Shown: positions 25,451 through 34,773, counted from the stretch's first letter. The stretch: 64,000 nucleotides of DNA from CALMEC01 sp963706315 (GCA_963706315.1 CAVPMA010000012.1:46289-110288); one strand, 5' to 3'. The notes: a model not told the origin generated them from the letters alone. Translations and numbers: made by a program.

Positions 25451-26769
25451 GCCGGATCCTCGTCGTCGGGCTCGCCAGGTCGGGGCGGTCGGCCGCGCTC
25501 CTGCTCGCGCGGCAGGGACACGTCGTGGTCGCGGTCGACGCCGCCGTGGTCGACGCGCCCGAGCTCGTGACGGCGGGCGTCGAGGTCATCGCACCGTCCG
25601 ACGCGGCGGTTGCGGACGTCGACCTGGTCGTCAAGAGCCCCGGCGTTCCCGGCGACGCGACCCCCGTGGCCGCGGCACGCGCCGAGGGTGTCCCCGTCAT
25701 CAGCGAGGTCGAGCTGGCGGCGCGCCACCTGCAGAACCCCCTGATCGGCGTGACCGGCACGAACGGAAAGACCACGACCACCGAGCTCACCGCCCACCTG
25801 CTGAACGGCGCGGGCATCCGAGCCCTCGCGTGCGGCAACCAGGGCAGGCCGCTCAGCGGGCTGGTGGGGGAGGTCGATTCAGCGACATGGCTCGTCGTCG
25901 AGTGCTCCAGCTTCCAGCTCGAGGACACCGACACGTTCCACCCGCGGGCCGCCGTGCTCCTGAACGTGAGCCCCGATCACCTCGACCGCCACAGCGACCT
26001 CGACGCGTACCTCGCCGCCAAGCTGCGCATCTTCGCGAACCAAGGCCCGGCCGATCTCAGCGTTCTGCCGCGAGGCATCGCGCCGACCGGGCACGGGCGG
26101 GTGCGCCACGTCGACGACGGGGCGCCGGCTCCCGGCGCCGTCGCATGGGCCGACGGCGGTCTGCATCACATCGACCTCGGCTTGGTCGCCCCGTGGACCG
26201 CGGTGTCGCTGCGCGGCCGCCACAACCGCCAGAACGCGATGGCCGCGGTCGCGCTCGCCGCGCACGCGGGCGCCGGTGCCGCCGACCTCGCGGACGGGCT
26301 CGCGAGCTTCCCTGGCGTCGAACACCGGCTGGAGCTGGTCGCCGAGATCGGCGGCGTGCGCTACGTCAACGACTCCAAGGCCACCAACCCCGACGCGGCG
26401 ATCGCGGCGCTCGACGCGTATCCGGAGCGGGTGCATCTCATCGCCGGCGGTCGGGCCAAGGGCACCCCGTTCGCGCCCCTGGCCGATGCTGCCCGCGGGG
26501 TGGTGGTGCAGGGGTATCTGGTCGGCGAGGCATCGGGCGAGATCGCCGAGGCGTTCGCGCGGGAGGGAATCCCGGTCCAGCGGGTCGCGACGGTCGCCGA
26601 AGCGGTCGCCGCCGCCGCGGCCGCCGCCCGCGCCGGCGACGTCGTCTTGCTCACCCCCGCGTGCACCAGCTTCGACCAGTATTCGAGCTTCGAGGAGCGC
26701 GGCGCGGACTTCCGCGCGGCCGTCCGGGGGCTCCCAGGAGCGGTGCCCGGCGACGCAAGGATTTCGTAG
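25447..26769 (+). CDS. murD: UDP-MurNAc-L-Ala:D-Glu ligase MurD
   Basis: Mur ligase of 440 residues that adds D-glutamate to UDP-MurNAc-L-Ala. Seen are the N-terminal Rossmann start ILVVGLARSGRSAALLL, the P-loop GVTGTNGKTTTTE, the metal site SSFQLEDTD, LNVSPDHLDRH and the C-terminal YVNDSKATNPDAA with LIAGGRAKG. ATG 25447 overlaps mraY by 4 bp. After the TAG at 26769, 133 bp separate it from ftsW. Confidence 0.95.
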   Translation: MSRILVVGLARSGRSAALLLARQGHVVVAVDAAVVDAPELVTAGVEVIAPSDAAVADVDLVVKSPGVPGDATPVAAARAEGVPVISEVELAARHLQNPLIGVTGTNGKTTTTELTAHLLNGAGIRALACGNQGRPLSGLVGEVDSATWLVVECSSFQLEDTDTFHPRAAVLLNVSPDHLDRHSDLDAYLAAKLRIFANQGPADLSVLPRGIAPTGHGRVRHVDDGAPAPGAVAWADGGLHHIDLGLVAPWTAVSLRGRHNRQNAMAAVALAAHAGAGAADLADGLASFPGVEHRLELVAEIGGVRYVNDSKATNPDAAIAALDAYPERVHLIAGGRAKGTPFAPLADAARGVVVQGYLVGEASGEIAEAFAREGIPVQRVATVAEAVAAAAAAARAGDVVLLTPACTSFDQYSSFEERGADFRAAVRGLPGAVPGDARIS

Positions 26770-26902
26770 ACAGGTGGCGGGCGGGACCGCCTGCTCCCGG
26801 CGGGTGGAAACCCGGGTTCGGCCGAGGTGACTGCGCCCTCGCCGATCCCCAATTTCCTCCTCCGGCGCAAGGGGCCGGGGTCCGGTTGTCGAACTCCAAA
26901 GG

Positions 26903-28150
26903 GTGGTGCCCCCTCCATCGACGACCCGGGCGACGGGACGCGGTTCCCGACTCGCGAAAATCCGCAACGAACGACTGCTGCTGGGGGCCGTGGTCTTCCT
27001 CGTCTGCCTCGGCCTGGTGATGGTCTACTCCGTCACGAGCGCCCGTGCGGTGATCGTGGGCGGGGATCCGATCAGCCAGGTTCGGCGCCAGCTCACCTAC
27101 GCGATCCTCGGGTTCATCGTGCTCGGTCTCGTGGCCCGGGTTCGCACGGACTTCTTCCGACGAGTCGCCCCGGCCGGGGTCGGGGCGTCGATCTTCCTGC
27201 TCATGATGGTGCTCGTGCCGAGCATGGGCGTCGTGGTGAACGGCGCCCGGCGATGGCTTGCGTTCGGGCCGATCCAGCTGCAGCCGTCTGAGCTCGCCAA
27301 GATCGCGCTGGTCCTGTGGATCGCGATGATGGTCGCCAAGAACCAGCGGCGGCTCTCCGAGCCCGGCGGGCTCACGCCGTACCTGGTGCTCACCGGGTTC
27401 CTCGGGCTGCTGATCGTGATCGAGCCCGACCTGGGCACGACGGGCGCCGTCGTGATGACCGCGTTCGCAATGTTGTTCGTGGCCGGCGCGCCGATGCGCA
27501 AGCTCGGCGTGGTCGCCGGCGCGGTCGGCGGTCTCGTGCTCCTGCTCCTCGTGTCCTTCCCGTACCAGCGCGCCCGCGTCGAGACCTTCCTGAACCCCTG
27601 GGCCGATCCGACCGGCAACGGGTTCCAGATCGTGCAGTCCCAGATCGCGATCGGATCCGGAGGGCTATTCGGGCGCGGTCTCGGCAACAGCATCCAGAAG
27701 AACTTCTACCTGCCCGAGGCCCAGACCGACATGATCGGCGCGATCATCGGCGAGGAGCTCGGCCTGATCGGACTCTTCGTGCTGATCGCCGCGTTCGTCG
27801 TCATTGCGATCGCCGGCTTTCGCATCGCCCTCAAGGCCAAGGACATCCACCGCCGGCTGCTGGCCACGGGGATCACCGCCCTCATCTGCATCCAGGCCAC
27901 CGTGAACCTCGGCCAGGTGTTCGGCGCGATGCCGGTCACCGGCGTGCCGCTGCCCTTCGTCTCCGCGGGCGGCACCAGTCTCGTGGTATTCCTTGCCAGC
28001 GTTGGAATCCTGGTCAACATCTCGCGAGGAGGATCCTCGGTTGCCGCGAAGCGCTCCCGACCCGCATCCAGCACGGGTGATCATCGCGGCGGGGGGGACG
28101 GCCGGTCACGTCAAGCCGGCCCTCGCGATCGCCGACGCATTGCGAGCTGA
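26903..28150 (+). CDS. ftsW: Septal glycosyltransferase FtsW
   Basis: SEDS-family polymerase of 415 residues with about ten membrane helices, which builds septal glycan strands with FtsI. Conserved parts are PSELAKIALVLW, the catalytic region IEPDLGTTGAVV, PEAQTDMIGAIIGEELGLIG and PVTGVPLPFVSAGGTSLVV. The start is GTG 26903. The last 37 residues after NISRGGSS are basic and read through the murG start, a 110 bp overlap that may be real or reflect a lost stop. The 133 bp upstream contain no gene; part could form short stems. Confidence 0.93.
   Translation: MVPPPSTTRATGRGSRLAKIRNERLLLGAVVFLVCLGLVMVYSVTSARAVIVGGDPISQVRRQLTYAILGFIVLGLVARVRTDFFRRVAPAGVGASIFLLMMVLVPSMGVVVNGARRWLAFGPIQLQPSELAKIALVLWIAMMVAKNQRRLSEPGGLTPYLVLTGFLGLLIVIEPDLGTTGAVVMTAFAMLFVAGAPMRKLGVVAGAVGGLVLLLLVSFPYQRARVETFLNPWADPTGNGFQIVQSQIAIGSGGLFGRGLGNSIQKNFYLPEAQTDMIGAIIGEELGLIGLFVLIAAFVVIAIAGFRIALKAKDIHRRLLATGITALICIQATVNLGQVFGAMPVTGVPLPFVSAGGTSLVVFLASVGILVNISRGGSSVAAKRSRPASSTGDHRGGGDGRSRQAGPRDRRRIAS
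28027..28032 (+). promoter_or_regulatory. Shine-Dalgarno of murG
   Basis: AGGAGG located 8 nt before TTG 28041, inside the ftsW coding region. It identifies the TTG as the murG start in preference to GTG 28077. Confidence 0.75.
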
Positions 28151-29144
28151 CGGGGCGATCGTCAGCTTCATCGGGACCGGGAAGGGCAGCGGCGCCGGCC
28201 TGGTCGCCGCCGCCGGCATCGAGGAGGACGTCATCCCCATGAGCGGGATCGAGCGCCGCCTCACGCTCGGAAACCTCCGCAGCGTCGGGCTCGCGGTGCT
28301 CGCCGTCCCTCGTGCGATACGCGCCATCCGCCGGCGGCGCGCCCAGGTCGTCATCGGCGGCGGCGGCTATGTCGCGGGGCCGGTCGCCCTGGCCGCATGG
28401 CTGCTGCGCGTGCCCGTGCTGCTGACGGAGGCGGACTCGCATCTGGGGATGGCAAACCGTCTCGCGGCGCCGCTGGCCCGGCGGGTGGCGCTGGCCTTTC
28501 CGATCGCCGACCGGACCGGATCGAAGTACATCGTCACCGGACGGCCCGTGGGCGACGAGGTGCGCAACGCGACGCGGGACGCCGGCCGCGCCGCGCTCGG
28601 CATCCCGGCCGACGCCCGCTGCGTGCTGGTGGCCGGCGGCAGCCAGGGCGCGCGGACCATCAACCACGCGGTCGCGGGCGCGTTCGGCGACGGCCCGCCT
28701 TTCGAGCTCATCCACCTCGCCGGCGCCCGCCAGGTCGATGAGGTCCGGGCGCTCCTTCGGGACCGAAACCCCGGGCCGCGCTACCGGCTGCTCGGGTATC
28801 TCGACGACTTCCACAGCGCGGTCGCCGCCGCCGATCTCGTGGTCTCCCGCGCCGGCGGCTCGGTCTTCGAGCTCGCCGCGATCGGCCGGCCGGCGATTCT
28901 CGTGCCGTACCCGCACGCCACGGCCGATCACCAGACCAAGAATGCGCAGTGGCTCGTCGATGCCGGGGCGGCCGTGCTGGTGCCGGACCAGGAATGCACC
29001 TCGGAGCGCATCGCCGCGCTCGTCCTTGGGCTCCTGTCCGACCAGGGGCGCCTGGACGCGATGGGCGCCGCCGCCCGCACCGTCGCGCGGCCCGACGCCG
29101 CCGAGACCATCGCCGCGGCGGTGTACGAGCTCGCGGCCGCATGA
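28041..29144 (+). CDS. murG: Lipid II synthase MurG
   Basis: GT-B glycosyltransferase of 367 residues that adds GlcNAc to lipid I on the inner face of the membrane. The N-terminal loop IIAAGGTAGHVKPAL, the second-domain VAGGSQGARTIN and the donor-site region SRAGGSVFELAAIGRPAILVP are typical. A perfect AGGAGG 8 nt upstream supports TTG 28041. It overlaps the ftsW tail by 110 bp. murC starts inside the murG stop (ATGA). Confidence 0.94.
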   Translation: MPRSAPDPHPARVIIAAGGTAGHVKPALAIADALRADGAIVSFIGTGKGSGAGLVAAAGIEEDVIPMSGIERRLTLGNLRSVGLAVLAVPRAIRAIRRRRAQVVIGGGGYVAGPVALAAWLLRVPVLLTEADSHLGMANRLAAPLARRVALAFPIADRTGSKYIVTGRPVGDEVRNATRDAGRAALGIPADARCVLVAGGSQGARTINHAVAGAFGDGPPFELIHLAGARQVDEVRALLRDRNPGPRYRLLGYLDDFHSAVAAADLVVSRAGGSVFELAAIGRPAILVPYPHATADHQTKNAQWLVDAGAAVLVPDQECTSERIAALVLGLLSDQGRLDAMGAAARTVARPDAAETIAAAVYELAAA

Positions 29145-30499
29145 CGCCGCGCCGGATCCACCTCGTCGGCATCGGCGGCGCGGGCATGAGCGGGCTGGCA
29201 CGGCTTGCGGCGCAGGCGGGATACACCGTCAGCGGCACCGATCGCGACGACTCCGAGGTGCTCGTCGCGCTGCGCGCCCTGGGGGTTCGCGCGGTCGCGG
29301 GCCACTCGGCCGATGCCATGCCCCCCGGCACCGAGACGGTGGTCGTGTCCACCGCAGTCGGCCCGGACAACCCGGAGATCGTCCACGCCCGGGCCGCGGG
29401 CCTGCCGGTGATCCGCCGCGCGCAGTTGCTCGCGGAGCTCATGGACGGCCGCCGGGGACTGGCCGTCGCGGGCGCGCACGGCAAGTCGACGACCAGCGCG
29501 ATGCTGGCGCTCGCTCTCGGAGGGGCGTCCGCGTGCATCGGCGCGACCGTGCCCGGAGGTGGCGGGACCGGGGCGGTGTGGGGGCAGGGGCCCTGGTTCG
29601 TGGCCGAGGCCGACGAGAGCGATCGCTCCCTCCTCGACCTCGCGCCCGAGGCCGCGATCCTGCTGAACGTCGACCACGACCACCACGCCACCTACGCGAG
29701 CATCGACGAGGTCGAAGACGTCTTCCGCGAGTTCGTCGGGCGCCTCCCCGCCGAGGGGCTGCTGGTCGTCGGACCCGACCGGCGCGCGCAGGCCGTCGCC
29801 GAGGCCGCCCGGTGTGCCGTGCGGGTCGTGGGCGCCGGCGCCGACTGCCGCGTGGAGCCGGACGGGCTGGTGTTCGCCGACGGCCGGGACGTGGAGCTCC
29901 GGCTCGCCGTGCCGGGACGGCACAACCGCGACAACGCCGCCTGCGCGATCCTGCTGGCCGACTGGTGCGGCGTCCCACCCGAGATCGCCGCGGCGCGCCT
30001 GGCCGGGTTCACCGGCGTCGGGCGGCGGTTCGAGCTGCGCGGCGAGGCGGCGGGGGTGCGGGTGGTGGACGACTACGCGCACCATCCGGTGGAGATCGCC
30101 GCGACGCTCGCAGCGGCGAGGGAGGGCCACGACGGGCGGATCGTGGTGATCTTCCAGCCGCACCTGTACTCCCGCACCAAGGCGCTGCTGCCGGAGTTCG
30201 CCGAGGCGCTCTCGGCGGCCGACCTGGTGGTCGTCTCGGAGATCTACGCCGCTCGCGAGCCCTACGACCCGTCGGTCACCGGCCGCGACCTCGCCGCCGC
30301 CATTGCGCCCCCGGCCACGGCGATCGCCGCCGCCGATCTGGATGACGCCTTGGACCTCGTCGAGCCCGAGCTGCGCTCCGGCGATCTCGTGCTCACCGTC
30401 GGGGCCGGCGACATCACGCGGCTCGGGCAGGAGTTGGTGGCCCGGTTGCAAAGACGTGCAGGTGATGGAGGTGACCCTCACGGCCTCGGCGCACCCTGA
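29141..30499 (+). CDS. murC: UDP-N-acetylmuramate:L-alanine ligase MurC
   Basis: First Mur ligase of the stem pathway, 452 residues. The NAD-like start HLVGIGGAGMSGLA is followed by the P-loop AGAHGKSTTSAM (Ser replaces the usual first Thr), EADESDRSLL, NVDHDHHATY, VVDDYAHHPVEI and FQPHLYSRTK. ATG 29141 overlaps murG by 4 bp. The last ten residues overlap the murB start by 35 bp. Confidence 0.95.
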   Translation: MTPRRIHLVGIGGAGMSGLARLAAQAGYTVSGTDRDDSEVLVALRALGVRAVAGHSADAMPPGTETVVVSTAVGPDNPEIVHARAAGLPVIRRAQLLAELMDGRRGLAVAGAHGKSTTSAMLALALGGASACIGATVPGGGGTGAVWGQGPWFVAEADESDRSLLDLAPEAAILLNVDHDHHATYASIDEVEDVFREFVGRLPAEGLLVVGPDRRAQAVAEAARCAVRVVGAGADCRVEPDGLVFADGRDVELRLAVPGRHNRDNAACAILLADWCGVPPEIAAARLAGFTGVGRRFELRGEAAGVRVVDDYAHHPVEIAATLAAAREGHDGRIVVIFQPHLYSRTKALLPEFAEALSAADLVVVSEIYAAREPYDPSVTGRDLAAAIAPPATAIAAADLDDALDLVEPELRSGDLVLTVGAGDITRLGQELVARLQRRAGDGGDPHGLGAP

Positions 30500-31388
30500 T
30501 CTGGTCGCCGACGCGCCGCTTGCCCGGTTCACGACGATCCGGGTCGGCGGGAGCGCCGACTGGCTCGCCGAACCCGGCTCCGCCCGCGCCGTGACCGCCG
30601 CGCTCGCGTGGGCGCGCGACGCCGACGTGCCCGTGGCGATCGTGGGCAAGGGCTCCAACCTCCTCATCGACGACGCGGGCTTTCGCGGGCTCGTCGTCCG
30701 GTTGCGTGGACGCCTCGAGGGCATCTCCGTGCGCGGCGGACGCCTGTGGTGCGGCGGCGGCGCCTCGCTGCCACGGGCGGTGCTGCGTGCCGCCTCGGCC
30801 GGGCTCACGGGCCTCGAGTTCGGCGCGAGCATCCCTGGCACGGTCGGCGGTGCGGTGGCGATGAACGCGGGGGCGTACTCGGGCGAACTCAAGGACGTCC
30901 TCGAGTGGGCGGTGCTGTGCTCCGCCGACGGACGCCGGCGCGTGGGACTGGACGATCTGCTCTTCGGCTACCGGTCGAGCGCGGTGCGGCCGTTCGAGGT
31001 CGTCGCCGCGGTGTCGTTCCGCCTCCGGGCCGGGGATCCGGACGCGATCCAGGAGACCCTGGCCGCCTTCCGCCGGCACCGTCGCGAGACCCAGCCTCAG
31101 GGTGTTCGCACCTTCGGCAGCGTCTTCACGAATCCGCCGGGCGAATCCGCCGGGCGCCTGCTCGAGTCCGCCGGGTGCAAGGGGCTCGCGGTGGGAGGGG
31201 CGCGCTTCTCGCCCGTCCACGCGAACTTCATCGAGGCCTCGCCCGGATGCTCCAGCGCCCACGTGGTGGCGCTCATGAACGCCGGGCGGCGCCGGGTGCG
31301 CGACGCCGGCGGGCCCCTGCTCGAGTCCGAGGTGCGCTACCTCGACCCGGTCCACGGCATCGGCGCCCCACCGCTCGAGGCGCTGTGA
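30465..31388 (+). CDS. murB: UDP-N-acetylenolpyruvoylglucosamine reductase MurB
   Basis: FAD enzyme of 307 residues that reduces UDP-enolpyruvyl-GlcNAc to UDP-MurNAc. Visible motifs: TTIRVGGSADW, the FAD pyrophosphate loop GKGSNLLI, GASIPGTVGGAVAMNAGAY, FGYRSSAV (catalytic arginine and serine region), the active serine in TFGSVFTNP and the C-terminal glutamate in LLESEVRYL. ATG 30465 is preferred; in-frame GTG codons at 30456 and 30462 are alternatives. ftsQ begins inside its stop. Confidence 0.94.
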   Translation: MEVTLTASAHPDLVADAPLARFTTIRVGGSADWLAEPGSARAVTAALAWARDADVPVAIVGKGSNLLIDDAGFRGLVVRLRGRLEGISVRGGRLWCGGGASLPRAVLRAASAGLTGLEFGASIPGTVGGAVAMNAGAYSGELKDVLEWAVLCSADGRRRVGLDDLLFGYRSSAVRPFEVVAAVSFRLRAGDPDAIQETLAAFRRHRRETQPQGVRTFGSVFTNPPGESAGRLLESAGCKGLAVGGARFSPVHANFIEASPGCSSAHVVALMNAGRRRVRDAGGPLLESEVRYLDPVHGIGAPPLEAL

Positions 31389-32212
31389 GCACCCGCGCCG
31401 CGACCGGGCTGCTCGACCGCCGCCGAGCCCTCGTCGAGGCCCGGCATCGCCGTCGCCGGACCGCGCTCCTGGTTGCGCTTGCCGGGTCGGCGACCGTCGT
31501 CGGGGCATGGTGGGTCGCCACCGGGCCGTTGCTCGCCATCGACAGCGTCAACGTCTCCGGGTACCGGCAACCCGACCAGGCACGCGTGCTCCGCACCGTC
31601 CAGATCGCGGCGCGGGACGGCACCATGCTCCGCCTGCCCACCGCCGCGATTCGCGAGGCCCTCGCGTCGTCGCCGTGGGTGGCGGACGTGAAGGTCCACC
31701 ACAACTGGTTGCGCGGGGTCGACGTGCAGGTCGTGCAGGCGACACCGGTCGCGGTTGCGATCACCGCGTCGGGCGAGCGGCTCCTCGTGTCGAACACCGG
31801 CCGGGTGCTCGGCGACGACCCGGGGACCAAGAGCCTTCCGACGTTCCAGACCGCGGCGGCGACCACCGGCGCATGGCTTCGCGGTCCGGCTCAGCGCGCA
31901 CCGTTTGAGTTCCTGACCGCGATGTCCCCCGAGACCGCCCGCCGGGTGCGCGACCTGCGCATCGAGGGTGGCGTGCTGGTCGGAACCCTTTTGGGGGGAC
32001 CCGCCCTGCGGCTCGGGCCGCCGCGGCTCGTGTGGGCGAAGGGCCGCGCCCTCGAGGCCGTACTGGCCAACGCGAAGATCGCCGACTCAGTGAACTCGGC
32101 CACGTACCTCGACCTGAGCGCGCCACGGCAGCCGACCCTCGGCGGCTTCCCCACGGACTCCCCGGCGGGGGCCCAACCCGAAGCATCAACCGAAGGTCAA
32201 GCTTCACCGTAG
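31385..32212 (+). CDS. ftsQ: Cell division protein FtsQ
   Basis: A 275-residue bitopic protein: a basic cytoplasmic end (RRRALVEARHRRRR), one membrane helix (TALLVALAGSATVVGAWWV, about 26-44), a POTRA domain beginning LAIDSVNVSGYRQPDQARVL and a variable FtsQ beta domain. FtsQ links FtsL and FtsB to the Z ring. The POTRA motif SPWVADVKVHHNWLRGVDVQV is clear. GTG 31385 overlaps murB by 4 bp. The C-terminal 25 residues are Pro/Ala/Ser-rich and probably unstructured. Confidence 0.88.
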   Translation: MSTRAATGLLDRRRALVEARHRRRRTALLVALAGSATVVGAWWVATGPLLAIDSVNVSGYRQPDQARVLRTVQIAARDGTMLRLPTAAIREALASSPWVADVKVHHNWLRGVDVQVVQATPVAVAITASGERLLVSNTGRVLGDDPGTKSLPTFQTAAATTGAWLRGPAQRAPFEFLTAMSPETARRVRDLRIEGGVLVGTLLGGPALRLGPPRLVWAKGRALEAVLANAKIADSVNSATYLDLSAPRQPTLGGFPTDSPAGAQPEASTEGQASP

Positions 32213-32248
32213 TACCCCCACAAGACTCAAGTGCACAATGAGGGTGGC

Positions 32249-32277
32249 TTGACAGCCGGGGGTGGAGTGCGTAGCTT
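32249..32277 (+). promoter_or_regulatory. Predicted ftsZ promoter
   Basis: Consensus TTGACA (32249-32254), a 17 bp spacer and TAGCTT (32272-32277), in the 226 bp gap before ftsZ. Predicted start about 32284 gives a leader of roughly 155 nt. This is the best sigma-70-type promoter in the window and suggests ftsZ is also transcribed independently of the dcw cluster. Confidence 0.6.
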
Positions 32278-32438
32278 GCCACGCTGGGATCACGCGCCCG
32301 AAGGTCGTGGAATCGCGTTGTCGACAGTGCACCCCGAGACTCGACCAGTGATTGAGCGTTTGTCGATCCCCTGCAAACAACCCTCAATTCGCAGTCGATA
32401 GAACGGTCGCGGTGACCGTTACGGGGAGGCGAGTCTCG

Positions 32439-33560
32439 GTGGAGAACTACCTGGCGGTCATCAAGGTCATCGGCGTCGGCGGCGGGGGCACGAACGCCGT
32501 GGACCGGATGGTCGACGCCGGCGTGCGCGGCGTGGAGTTCATCGCCGTCAACACCGACGCCCAGGCACTCGCCATGTGCGACTCCCAGGTCAAGCTGCAG
32601 CTCGGCGGCACGATCACCAAGGGCCTCGGCGCGGGCGCCGAGCCGAAGATCGGGCGAGAGGCGGCGGAGGAGAGCCGCGAGGAGCTCAAGGAGGCGATCC
32701 GCGGGGCGGACATGGTGTTCGTGACCGCCGGCGAGGGTGGCGGCACCGGCACCGGCGCCGCGCCCGTCATCGCCCAGATCGCCAAGGAGCAGGGGGCGCT
32801 CACCGTCGGAGTCGTGACCAAGCCCTTCGCATTCGAGGGCCTGCAGCGCACGCGCCGGGCCGACGAGGGCATCGAGGACCTGCGCAAGCAGGTCGACTCG
32901 GTCATCGTCATCCCGAACGAGCGGCTGCTCGAGGTGGTCGACCCGCACACGTCGATCGTCGACGCGTTCCGCATGGCCGACGACGTCCTGCGCCAGGGCG
33001 TGCAGGGCATCACGGACCTCATCACGGTCCCGGGCCTCATCAACCTCGACTTCGCCGACGTGCGGACGATCATGGCGAGCGCCGGTTCGTCGCTCATGGG
33101 CATCGGCACCGCGTCCGGTGAGAACCGCGCCGCCGAGGCCGCGAAGTCGGCGATCTCGTCGCCGCTGCTCGAGAGCACGGTGTCGGGCGCGACCGGCGTG
33201 CTCATGAACATCACGGGCGGCCCCGAGATGGGCCTGTTCGAGGTGAACGAGGCGGCGACCATCATCCGGCAGGCGGCGCACAGCGACTGCAACGTGATCT
33301 TCGGCGCGGTCATCGACGAGTCCGCCGGCGACCACATCCGGGTCACGGTCATCGCAACCGGATTCGACGGACCCACGAAGGCCGAGTCGCGGCCCGAGCG
33401 CGCGTCGACCGGCCAGTGGCGGCGCGAGCCGCTGTTCCCGACGTTCGAGGCGACGCCGGAGGCGACCGTCCCGAGCCTCGGATCGGACGAGCGCAGCGAG
33501 CTTCAGGTCGACGACGACGACGACGCGCTCGACGTGCCGTCGTTCCTGCGCGACCGGTAG
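32439..33560 (+). CDS. ftsZ: Cell division GTPase FtsZ
   Basis: Tubulin homologue of 373 residues that forms the Z ring. The first strand VIKVIGVGGGGTNAVDRM, the tubulin signature GGGTGTGAAP (about 101-110), the synergy loop region NLDFADV and the C-terminal partner-binding tail LDVPSFLRDR are intact. GTG 32439 has a GGGGAGG site 9 nt upstream; GTG 32412 is a weaker alternative. It has its own promoter. The acidic linker DDDDDALD before the tail is normal. Confidence 0.96.
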   Translation: MENYLAVIKVIGVGGGGTNAVDRMVDAGVRGVEFIAVNTDAQALAMCDSQVKLQLGGTITKGLGAGAEPKIGREAAEESREELKEAIRGADMVFVTAGEGGGTGTGAAPVIAQIAKEQGALTVGVVTKPFAFEGLQRTRRADEGIEDLRKQVDSVIVIPNERLLEVVDPHTSIVDAFRMADDVLRQGVQGITDLITVPGLINLDFADVRTIMASAGSSLMGIGTASGENRAAEAAKSAISSPLLESTVSGATGVLMNITGGPEMGLFEVNEAATIIRQAAHSDCNVIFGAVIDESAGDHIRVTVIATGFDGPTKAESRPERASTGQWRREPLFPTFEATPEATVPSLGSDERSELQVDDDDDALDVPSFLRDR

Positions 33561-33620
33561 GCCCCGCACTCGCTTTCCGCTCCAAGCGGCGCCGGCGCTG
33601 CGCGGCGAGGTGAGCCAGGT

Positions 33621-33650
33621 CGCATGCCCGGGTTCGCCACCGGGCATGCG
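33621..33650 (+). terminator. Strong stem-loop between ftsZ and gcvT
   Basis: Perfect 11 bp inverted repeat (CGCATGCCCGG / CCGGGCATGCG) with an 8 nt loop, ending 18 nt before the gcvT start. There is no T run. It probably ends ftsZ transcription, but its position in the gcvT leader also allows an attenuation or ribosome-masking role. Confidence 0.5.
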
Positions 33651-33668
33651 TGGTAGCGTCCGCCGCCG

Positions 33669-34772
33669 ATGGCGAGCTCGCTGCGTCGCACCCCTCTCCA
33701 TGACCGTCACGTCGCGCTGGGTGCCAAGCTCGGCGGGTTCGCCGGCTGGGACATGCCGCTGGAGTACACGACGGTGCGCGACGAGCATCGCGCCGTTCGC
33801 GGCCGCGCCGGCGTGTTCGACGTGTCCCACATGGGGCAGATCGAGGTCGTGGGTCCGGAAGCCGGCGCCTTCCTCGACCGCACGCTCACGAACGACATCG
33901 GCAAGCTCCACCCGGGCGCCGGCCAGTACACGCTCGTGTGCCGCGAGGATGGCGGAACGATCGACGACCTCATCGTCTACCGGCTCGACGCGGACCGCTA
34001 CCTGATCATCTGCAACGCGTCGAACGTCGCGCCGGTGCGGGACTGGGTCGCGGGCCGCGCCCCCGAGGGGGCCGATGTCACCGACCGCTCCGACGAGTAC
34101 GCGATGCTGGCGGTACAGGGACCGGCCTGGGAGGCGGCGACGGCCCCGCTCGGGGGCGGGGCGGCCATGACGGGCCTGGCGTACTTCGACATCGCGACGG
34201 TCGCCCTGACGGGCGTCGACTGCCTGGTCGCGCGCACCGGATACACCGGTGAGCCCGGCGTCGAGATCATGTGTCCGACCGATCGGGCGACGCAGATCTG
34301 GGACGCCATGCAGGCAGGACCGGCCGCGCCCGCGCCCGCGGGCCTCGCAGCGCGCGACACGCTGCGGATGGAGATGGGGTACCCGCTCTACGGCCAGGAG
34401 CTCTCGCTCGAGCGCACCCCGATCGAGGCCGGACTCAAGTGGGCGTGCGACCTCGAACGCGACTTCGCCGGTGCCGAGGTGATGCGGCGGCAGGTCGCGG
34501 ACGGCACACCGGAACGGCTCTGCATCTTCGCGCTCACCGAACCCGGAATCCCGCGCTCCGGGTGCGCCGTGGTGGCGGGCGACGCGACCGTCGGCTCGGT
34601 CACGAGCGGTACCCTGTCACCGACGCTCGACATCGGCATCGGCATGGCATACGTGCCCGCCGACATCGCCGGACCCGGAAATGCCCTGCAAATCGACATC
34701 CGGGGCAAACGCAAGTCTGCCGAGACCCGCAAGCGACCCCTGGTGGACACATCCCCAAGAAGGAGTGACTGA
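33669..34772 (+). CDS. gcvT: Glycine cleavage system T protein (aminomethyltransferase)
   Basis: Transfers the methylene carbon from the lipoyl-bound aminomethyl group to tetrahydrofolate. 367 residues, standard length. Seen: the start LRRTPLHDRHVALGAKLGGFAGWDMPLEY, VFDVSHMGQIEV, the folate-binding region around TLTNDIG, ARTGYTGEPGVEI and the C-terminal barrel GTLSPTLDIGIGMAYV. ATG 33669. It heads the gcvT-H-PA-PB operon; gcvH starts one base after its stop. Confidence 0.95.
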   Translation: MASSLRRTPLHDRHVALGAKLGGFAGWDMPLEYTTVRDEHRAVRGRAGVFDVSHMGQIEVVGPEAGAFLDRTLTNDIGKLHPGAGQYTLVCREDGGTIDDLIVYRLDADRYLIICNASNVAPVRDWVAGRAPEGADVTDRSDEYAMLAVQGPAWEAATAPLGGGAAMTGLAYFDIATVALTGVDCLVARTGYTGEPGVEIMCPTDRATQIWDAMQAGPAAPAPAGLAARDTLRMEMGYPLYGQELSLERTPIEAGLKWACDLERDFAGAEVMRRQVADGTPERLCIFALTEPGIPRSGCAVVAGDATVGSVTSGTLSPTLDIGIGMAYVPADIAGPGNALQIDIRGKRKSAETRKRPLVDTSPRRSD

Positions 34773-34773
34773 C

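Noticed and set aside
33561..33668. Glycine riboswitch before gcvT
   Set aside because: The gap is too short and no tandem aptamer features are seen; only a simple hairpin is present.
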